DNA of 64,000 nucleotides from an uncultured Pseudomonas sp. (GTDB lineage Bacteria; Pseudomonadota; Gammaproteobacteria; Pseudomonadales; Pseudomonadaceae): NCBI GenBank assembly GCA_943912755.1, contig CALTWF010000013.1, positions 1 to 64,000 of the forward strand, read 5' to 3'. Shown piece by piece: positions 34,162 to 43,400 of this stretch (position 1 is its first letter; each line of letters starts with the position of its first letter). The notes under the pieces were generated by a model. It saw only the letters and a program-made list of their open reading frames with translations, ran no database searches and was not told where the DNA came from. The position numbers and the translations under genes were made by a program.

Positions 34162-34186
34162 GGCCTCGCATTAGCGGGGCCTGTTT
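34162..34186 (+). terminator. Hairpin downstream of the DUF457 gene
   Basis: GGCCTCGC and GCGGGGCC (one G-U pair) enclose ATTA, then TGTTTC. It is a weak intrinsic terminator candidate, 220 bp after the DUF457 stop. Confidence 0.4.
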
Positions 34187-34202
34187 CACTCCGTCTGGCG
34201 GA

Positions 34203-34310
34203 GTTGATATTTCTGCCCGTTGTGTGTTGATGGCACGGGCTATTCAATCCATAGCCCCGCTAGCAGCCTTTGCCGATTCACGCACCTGATATTTTTGTCA
34301 GTTGTGCAGC
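34203..34310 (+). promoter_or_regulatory. Two motif copies in the RHS promoter region
   Basis: TGATATTTTTGTCAGTTGTG (34288-34307) and a looser copy, TTGATATTTCTGCCCGTTGT (34204-34223), lie 112 and 198 bp before the RHS start. The downstream copy differs at only about three of 26 positions from the motif at 6509. Spacing between the copies is 85 bp, roughly eight helical turns. Confidence 0.5.
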
Positions 34311-34421
34311 CCGCTCCCGCTCACTACCGTAAAGCCCATCTCTCCCTTTCCTGTGGTTTCGCGTCGGCCCGACGATGCCTCCCGCAACCGTCCTCCGATG
34401 CCCGTTCGAGGAACTTGCGCA

Positions 34422-37400
34422 ATGGCTAACACCTGGATAGAGCTGGGCGACGTCTGGTCGGGCCGTGATTTGGTCGAAGGTGAACGGGTCACGGTGAGCG
34501 TGTTCGACGCGTCATCGCAGACCCTGACGGAGCAAACCACCTTCGTGCCCACGGCCGGGCGCCTGGAGCAGATGACCTGGGTGATGGACCTGTGCGAGCA
34601 GGTCAATGCCACGCTCAAGATGATCCGTGCCGGCGTTCAGGTGGGCGACAAGCTGGAGATCCAGGCCAGCGGTTATCTCAACAAGTTCTGGGGCATCACT
34701 GCCCGCGAGGTGAAGGTCGTCACCACGACGGCCCGCAGCCACAACTGGTCCACCGAAAAGCGGGTCAGCCTTGGCCTTGCCGAGGACGTCAAGGTCGGCT
34801 CCATCCTCCAGCTCAAGGTGCACAACACGAAGGGCCAGTTGCTGGAAACCGTCAGCTTCAAGTCCAGGCCCGGGCGCAGCACGCGCGGGCTGTGTACCAA
34901 GGATTTCGCCACCGAGATCAACAACACCAGCCTCTACGTGCGGGCCGGCACCAGGTCCGAACACCTGATCGAGCCCAACTGGGAGACAGACGATAGCTGG
35001 ATCTGGATTCCGTACAACGCCGATTTCAAGGTGAGCTGGGCGCTCGACCAATCGAGTGGCTGGACGGAGCTGGACGAAGTCTGGTCGGGGCGCGACCTGG
35101 CCGAGGGCGAGCGGGTCACGGTGAGCGTGTTCGACAAGACGACCCAGGCCGTACTGGAGCAGACCACCTTCGTGGCCAAGGCCGGGCGCCTGGGCCAGAT
35201 GACCTGGGTGATGGACCTGTGCGAGCAGGTCAATAGCCAACTGAAGCTGGTTCATGCCGCTGATGAAGACAACGGCGAGTGGTTAATCCGCGATAGCGGT
35301 TACCGCAACAAATTCTGGAGCACCACCCCGCGTGACGTGCAGGTCATTACCACGACGGCACGCCAGGACAACTGGCCCACCGCCAAGCGAGTGGAGCTCT
35401 GCGTCGCCGAGGATGTCCTGCCCGGTTCGACCCTCCAGCTCAAGGTGCACAACGCGAAGGACCAATTGCTTGAAACCGTCACCTTCAGGCCGACGCCCGG
35501 GCGCAGCACGCGGGGGCTGTGTACCAAGGATTTTGCCATCGCGATCAACAACACCAGCCTCTACGTGCGGGCCGGCTCCAGGTCCGAACACCTGATCGAA
35601 CCCACTTGGGAAAGATGGGATAGCTGGATCTGGATTCCGTTCAACGCCGATTTCAAGGTGAGCTGGACGCTCGATCAATCGAGTGGCTGGACGGATCTGG
35701 GCGAAGTCTGGTCGGGGCGCGACCTGGCCGAGGGCGAGCGGGTCACGGTGAGCGTGTTCGACAAGGCTGCGCAGACCGTGCTGGAGCAGACCACCTTCGT
35801 GCCCAAGGCGGGTCGCCTGGAGCAAATGACCTGGGTGATGGACCTGTGCGAGCAGGTCAATGCCCAGCTCAAGCTGATCGCTGCCGGCGTCAAGACCGGC
35901 GACAAGCTGGAGACCCAGGCCAGCGGCTATCTCAACAAGTTCTGGGGCATTACCACGCGTGACGTGCAGGTCATCACCACGGCGGCCCGCAGCAACAACT
36001 GGACCACCGACAAGCGGGTCTGCATCGACCTCAACGAGGACGTCAAGATCGGCTCGGTCCTCCAGCTCAAGGTGCACAACGCGAAGGGCCAGTTGCTGGA
36101 GACCGTCAGTTTCAAGTCCAGGCCCGACCGCAGCACGCTCGGGCTGTGCGCCAAGGATTTCGCCACCGAGATCAACAACACCAGCCTCTACGTGCGGGCC
36201 GGCGTCAAGGACGGCAGCCGCATCGATCCCGGTTGGGAGAAAGCGCAGAACTGGATCTGGATTCCATTCAACGCCGACTTCAAGGTGAGCTGGACGCTCG
36301 ACCAGTCGAGCGCCTGGACGGAGCTGGGCGACGTCTGGTCGGGCCGCGACCTGGCCGAGGGCGAGCGGGTCACCGTGAGCGTGTTCGACAAGGCGACGCA
36401 GACCGTGCTGGAACAGACCACCTTCGTGGCCAAGGCCGGGCGCCTGGGCCAGATGACCTGGGTGACGGACCTGTGCGAGCAGGTCAATGCCCAGCTCAAG
36501 CTGGTCTGTGCCGGTGTTCAACTGGCGGGTGAAAAGCTGGAAATCCAGAACAGTGGTTACCTCAACAAATACTGGAGTGTCACCGCCCGTGACGTGCAGG
36601 TCATCACCACGACCGCCCGCGCCGAAAACTGGACCACCGACAAACGGGTGCAGATCGACCTCGGCGAAGACCTCAAGGTCGGCTCCATCCTCCAGCTCAA
36701 GGTGCACAACGCGAAAGGCCAGTTGCTGGAAACCGTCAGCTTCAAGTCCCGGCCCGGCCGCAGCAGTATCGGCCTGTGCGCCAAGGATTTCGCCATCGAG
36801 ATCAACAACACCAGCCTGTACGTGCGGGCTGGCCAGAAGTCCGCACAGCTGATCGAGCCCATGTGGGAGCATGGTTATAACTGGATCTGGATTCCGTTCA
36901 ACGCCGATTTCAAGGTGAGCTGGTCGATCGACCAGTCAAGCGCCTGGACCGAGCTGGGCGAAGTCTGGTCGGGCCGCGACCTGGCCGAGGGCGAGCGGAT
37001 CACGGTAAGTGTGTTCGACAAGGCGACGCAGACCGTGCTGGAACAGATCAACTTCGTGCCCAAGGCCGGTCGCCTGGGCCAGATGGCCTGGGTGACGGAC
37101 CTGTGCGAGCAGGTCAATGCCGAGGCGAAGCTGATTCGTACCGGTGATGCCGAAAATGGCGAGTGGGTGATCCGCGAGAGCGGTTATCGAAACAAATTCT
37201 GGGGTGTCACCCAGCGTGATGTGCAGGTCGTCACCACCACGGCACGTACCAACAACTGGACCACCGACAAGCGAGTGAATATCGACCTCCCCGAGAAGGT
37301 CCTGGCGCGGGCCACCCTGCACATGAAGGTGCACAACGGCAAGGGCGAGCTACTGGAGGCCCTAAGCTTCAAGGTCGCTGCCGGACGTGATACCGCCGGG

Positions 37401-40400
37401 CTCGGTGCCAAGGATTTCGCGACCCGGATCAACAACAGCAGCCTCTATGTGCGGGCTGGCGCAAAGTCCGAAAGCCTGATCGAACCCAGCGGGGAGAGCG
37501 GCAAGAACTGGATCTGGATCCCGTTCAACGCCGATTTCAAGGTGAGCTGTGAGCTCGACTTGTCGAGCGCCCTGACGGAGCTGGACGAAGTCTGGTCGGG
37601 GCGTGACCTGGCCGAGGGCGAGCGGGTCACCGTCAGTGTGTTCGACAAGGCGTCGCAGAGAGTGCTGGAGCAGATCACCTTCGTGCCCAGGGCGGGTCGC
37701 CTGGAGCAGATGACCTGGGTAATGGACCTGTGCGAGCAGGTCAATGCCGGAATGCAACTGATCCGTGCTGGGGTTTTGGCGGGTGGCAAGCTGGAGATCC
37801 TGAGCAGCGGCTATCGCAACAAGTTCTGGAGCACCACCGAGCAAGACGTGCAGGTCATCACCACCACGGCACGTACCAACAACTGGCCTGTCGAAAAACG
37901 GGTCAGCATTGGTCTGGTCGAGGACCTGAAGGACGGCTCCGTCCTCAAGCTCAAGGTGCGCAACTCGAAAGGCCAATTGCTGGAAACCGTCAGCTTCACC
38001 TCGAAGCCCGGGCGCAGCACGCGTGGCCTGTGCACCAAGGATTTCTCCACCGAGATCAACAACACCAGCCTCTATGTGCGTGCGGGTGCCAAGAACGGCA
38101 GCCTGATCGAACCCACATGGGAGACAGGAAAAAGCTGGATCTGGATCCCGTTCAACGCTGATTTCAAGGTGAGCTGGACGCTCGACGAGGAGGACGACTT
38201 GCCGGAGGCGGGTGGAGGGGGTTGGTCGAACGACTTGCTGAATCACCTCACCGAACTGGGCGAAGTCTGGTCGGGGCGCGACCTGTCGGACGGCGAGAAG
38301 GTGACCGTAAACGTGTTCGACAAAGCCCTGAATACCGTGCTCGAACAGATCACCTTCGAGCCTTTGCCCGGTTGCACCGACCAGTACCTCTGGGTCGAGG
38401 ATTTCTGTCAGCACATCAATAACCACTCCGCCCTGATCCGTGCCGGAGTAGCCGGTGACGAGGGCTGGGAGGTTCTGCAGAGCGGGTACCAGAACAAGTA
38501 CTGGAGCGTCGCTTCCCGCGAACTGGTGGTGGTGACCACCGTGCCCCACAAGAACAACTGGAGCACCGGTAGGCGGGAGAGGCTCTATGCCGACACTGCG
38601 CTGCCGGCGGGTACGGTTTACCGGCTGGATGTGCGCAGCAAGAACGGCGCATCCCTCGAGGTCCTGAGCTTCACCCCCGGCACCAAGCGGCTTGCCGGCG
38701 CCCAATGGGCCAAGGACCTGTGTGACCATATCAACAGCAACAGCCTGTTTTTGCGGGCCGGCACGCAGAGCGATCACTCGATCACGCCGATCGAGCACGT
38801 GAACCAGAACTACATCTGGCGGCCTGCCAACGTTGATCTGGAGATAATCTACTCGATCCCCTGGTTGAAGGATGCCGGCAAGATCCTCGCCGATCGCGAT
38901 GCGGTGGAGGGCGAGCGGGTGACCTTGTTCGTCTTTGACGCTGTCGCCGACCGGTTGCTGGACAAGATCACACTGACGACCACGAGCGGACGCCTGAAGA
39001 AAGAGCAATGGCCGGCGGACCTGGCCAGGCAGATCAATGCCTCCTCCAGCCATGCCAAGAGCACCTCCACGCCCGAGGACAGCGCCAGCAGCAACGGCAT
39101 CGGCCATCTCCTGCCTGACCTGCGCACCTTCACCACGGCACTGCACCTGGACAACTGGGGTGAGGCTTGCAAGCTGGAGGCCACGGCCGACCTGACGGCG
39201 GGGCAGCACATCACGGTGATGGTCACGACGGCGAAGAACGGTAACTTTTGCGAAGCGACGACCTTTATCCCCGACCCGGCCCGGCTCAAGGCGGCGCAAT
39301 GGGCCCGCGACCTGGCCAGGCACCTGAACCAGCACAGTCTCTATCTCAAGGCCGGGCTCAAGGACAGCGTGAAGAAGACCATCGAACCGGCGGAAAATGC
39401 TCGGACCAACGTGATCTGGATGCCGGGTGGATCGGGGTTGAAGGTGAGCTGGAGCATCGGCGCGCTGAAGGAAATCGGCGCTATCTCGTTGGAACGGGAC
39501 CTTGCGGCCACGGAGCGCTGCATGGTGTACGTGCTGGATGACAGCACCGAGCAGATCCTGCGCGAGTTCGACTTCGTGCCGAATGCCGGCCGCACGAGCA
39601 TCTCGCTGGCGCCGAAGGACCTGGCCGTGAGGATCAATGACAGTGCCCAGCTGATTGTCGCGGGCGAGAGGAAAGCCAATGAACGGCCCGACCCCCTGGC
39701 CAGCAAGTACCTCAACAAACTGTGGGCCTGCACCGACAATGTGCGCGGTTTCACCACGCTGCATAGTCCGGGGAACTGGGACCAGGGCGACTTGATCGGG
39801 AGCAGGGACCTGGCGGTCGACGAGAAGGTCACGATCATCGTCAAGGGCAAGACCACCGGGCGGATTTTCGAAAGCTTCCTGTTTGTGCCGAAGTTTGGGC
39901 GTGAAAGCCAGGTGCACTGGACCGAGGATTGTGCGCAGCAGATCAACGAGCAGAGCCGCTTTATCAGGGGCGGAGAGGAAGACAGCACCAAGTTCATGAT
40001 GGTGCCGGTGGCCAAGGCCAATGCCAACCGCTTCTGGACGCCGAAGAACTCCGGATTGCTGGTGGAATGTGTGGTGACGGCGGATCTGCCACGGCGGTAT
40101 CCGGGTATGGGCAATGATGCCAAGGCGTTGTTCGATCAGTGGGATGCACGGAAATACATTTCCGTGGATGTCAGAACTGGTCAGGCGAAGTTGAAGATTT
40201 CGGTGGCTGAGCTATTTGCCGATGACAGTTTCAGCAACCCCTATAAGGTCGGGTTGTCCTATGATGCGACTGCCGGTGTGCACCTAAAGTTAGGTGGGGC
40301 GAATAATAAAAATTCGCCCTGGAAATTAGAGGGGAAAGGAACGGTGTTGCTGACATTGGTTGATGGTCGGCAGGTTGCGGTTAGTGATGAAAATACATGG

Positions 40401-43400
40401 CTGAACTGCGGTGACTTCATCGTTAAAGCCAATTCTCTTGAAGATGTCTTATTGGAAGATGACCTGTCCGGACAAGACAACTCCATCAATTTTGGATACA
40501 GCGTCATCTATAAGAGTGGAGTTGTGGAAAGATTTTACGGGGCAGGGAAGTATGTTGACTCATCCCAATTGAAGGAAGCCATAGTTCTCCAGCAGTCTCG
40601 CTACCGCGCACCCTCAGGTAGATTTCTGGATTTCCAGTACGATGAAGAGTCGCTTAAGCAGATAATAAGAGGGAGCGACTCTGCGAAATTAATTGAAGCG
40701 TCTATGTCGACCGCTCTTTCGCGGGATAGAGCTACAACAGAGTTTCAATATGAAGTCATAGAATCTATAATATTATTTCCTGGTTCTGGTTCGGAGAAGA
40801 TATCTTGTGGCTTGTCTCCAAGCGGAGTTGATCAGTATATTTTTGAAGTTGACGGCTTTTACACGGCCGGCAAAATCCGTTACACCATTACCAAGGACGG
40901 TTCCGAACGGCTGGTGAGCATCCAGGTTGAGAAGCAGCACGAATTTACCGCCGACAAGAAAACTGAAACCGATAAATCCACCTACCGTGAAACCCTCGAA
41001 TACGACAGCAAGGGCAGAGTCAGCCGCCATGTGATCTCGCCAGGGGAGGGGGTCGATGAAGTTGTGCATGAATATCACTATGCCGCCACCAGTACAACGT
41101 TCACCGGCTATTTCAGCAAGGCGTCACCAAGAACCGCCGTGCTGCGCCGGCATTCGTTCGTCAATGGACAATCTCTGCGTGAACTCCATGGCTGCGAAAA
41201 TGCAATTGGTCATACCTACAACAGCCAGACCCTCGACAGCGACAACAAATGCCTCGTCTCTCATACGAGGACCTGGGCGGGCGGTGTTCTCGTCGACGAA
41301 AAGAGCATGATGACCGATGCCAATGGTTGTCCGGTCCAGCGCAATGAGAATGGCCAGGTCACCTACCTGACCTACTTCAACAACTACCAGCAGTTCCGCG
41401 TCACCGAGAGCGAGGTAAGGGTGCAGGATTGGAGCTTTTTCGGCACCGTATTCAAGGCGCTCGACTACCTTACTCCTCAAGGCCTGTGTTTCATCGGTGG
41501 CAAGGGCGGTCTCACCTGGGGCACCCGCATCGACACGACGGTGGCGATGGTGCCCGCCAATAACGACTATGCGAAGAAGGCCTTCAACCTGCCAGTGGAC
41601 ATCAAGCACTGCGGCAGCGAGAAGCCCTTGTATGGCGATGTGGAGTCGGAGCTGGTGTGCAGCAAGGTCGATGGCAAGGAGCAAGCGGTGCGCCTGACCT
41701 TCTTCGGTTACGCCAAGGTCGACGGTCGTGTGCGGATGACCCAAAAGCTGACGATCCTGCAGCCCGATGTGGTCAGGGTCGATGTCACGGCGCAACAGCT
41801 CAAGGCCGCTACGGCTGCCGCCCAGGCATTTATTGACAGCCTGAAAAAGCAGATAGCGAAAACCAGCGGCGCAGAGAAAAAGGGCTATCAGCAAACCCTG
41901 GCCGAACTCGAGAAGAGCCTGGAGGCGCAGAGCAAGGTCAATGGCGAAGGCTTCAAGCTCAACAGCTGGAAAGCGGCCTCCATGTCCCTGGAGACCTTCG
42001 AGTATCACACCGATGCCGCTGCGGCCGGCTATGGCACGGTCAAGTCCGTCAAGACGGTACAACTGGGCGCTGATGGCAAGGAGCTCGCGGGTTCGGCGCG
42101 CACCACCGGGTTCAGCTACGCCTATGTCAAGGACAACGCTGGCCTGGTGACCATCACGACCACGGTCTCCCGCCCCGGAGAGACCGATATCGTCTCCAGC
42201 CAGATCCGCTCGCGCAACACCGGGCGGCTTTACGAAAACGTCGACACGGCAGGGGTCAAGACGGCCTACAGCTACGACCCGCAGGGCAATCTCGTCAGCG
42301 AAACGCTTAGCCAGGACGGCACCGAGCAGCGCAAGACCACCTGCACGCTGGGGCGCAAGCTGAGCGTAAGCGCCGATATGGTCGAGGATGGCAGTACCAC
42401 GCGCATGGTGCGCGATGCCCTGGGGCGCAAGATCGAGGCATCGGCCGAGCTCGGCGGCACGTTCCTGGTGACCGATACCTGGGCCTACGACAGCATCGGA
42501 CGGGTGAATGAACACTGCGCGACGGACTATGGCAAATACAAGGACAAGGACAACAAGGAGCACGACCACTACAAGATCGCGACCCGCAAGACCACCTGGA
42601 GCTGGGACGAACTCACCGGCGCGCGCACCGCAGTGCATTCGTTGACCGATGCCGCAGGCAAGGAAACCACGGTGGCCCAGGTAGTGACGCCGAGCAGGCA
42701 TGGCGAGCGTTTCACCCAGGGCGACTTTACCCTGGACCGTCAGTTCGATGCCGCCGGCACCACCTACCTCCAGCAGTATTTCACCAAGGGCGTCGGCGGC
42801 AGCAAGATCGAGCGCAGCCTGTCTGCGGATGGGCAGTTGCAGGCGGTGCGCTACCTGGCGCTCGACGCGTCCGGGGAGGCAACCGAGCGCGACCGGATCG
42901 ACTACGAGTACGATGCCTACGGCCAGTTGAGCAAGGCCAAGCCCAAGCTGGGTGCGGAATCGACCTATACCTACGACGCGACAGGGCGCTTGTGCACCAC
43001 CACTTGCAATAACGTCACCCTGGAGAACAAGTTCGGCGCCAGCCCAGCCCAGGTAGCGGTTGAAAGCTGCGTCAAGCAAGGCACCAGTTCGTTGACGCTG
43101 GGAAGCCAGAAGGTCGATTTGCTGGGGCGGGTGGCGAGCCGCGAGGTCAATGGCACGAAAACCGAGTTCAGCTACAGCGGTGCCTCCACCAAGGCCAGCC
43201 TGAAGACGGCGGGAGCCGCGCCGACCGCGCTGGCCGACTGTTCCAGCAGCATCGACAAAAGCACGCGCACTCATACCCAGACCCTGGGCAAGGACAAGGC
43301 TGCGAAGAGCTCGACACTGTTCTTCACCAGCGCAGGTCGGGTGCAGCGCTTCACCGACCTGACCGGTGCGACCACCCAGTACGACTATGACTTCTTCAAT

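Larger units (their letters stand above)
33940..34421. other. 480-bp intergenic region before the RHS gene
   Basis: No convincing gene. It holds a hairpin at 34162-34186 and two copies of a motif near 34203 and 34285 that also occurs upstream of the halovibrin-like gene. Short frames here have no family resemblance. Confidence 0.6.

Noticed and set aside
34434..40085. Possible CRISPR or satellite DNA
   Set aside because: The repeat is about 627 nt, stays in frame and encodes similar protein units, so it is a coding repeat.
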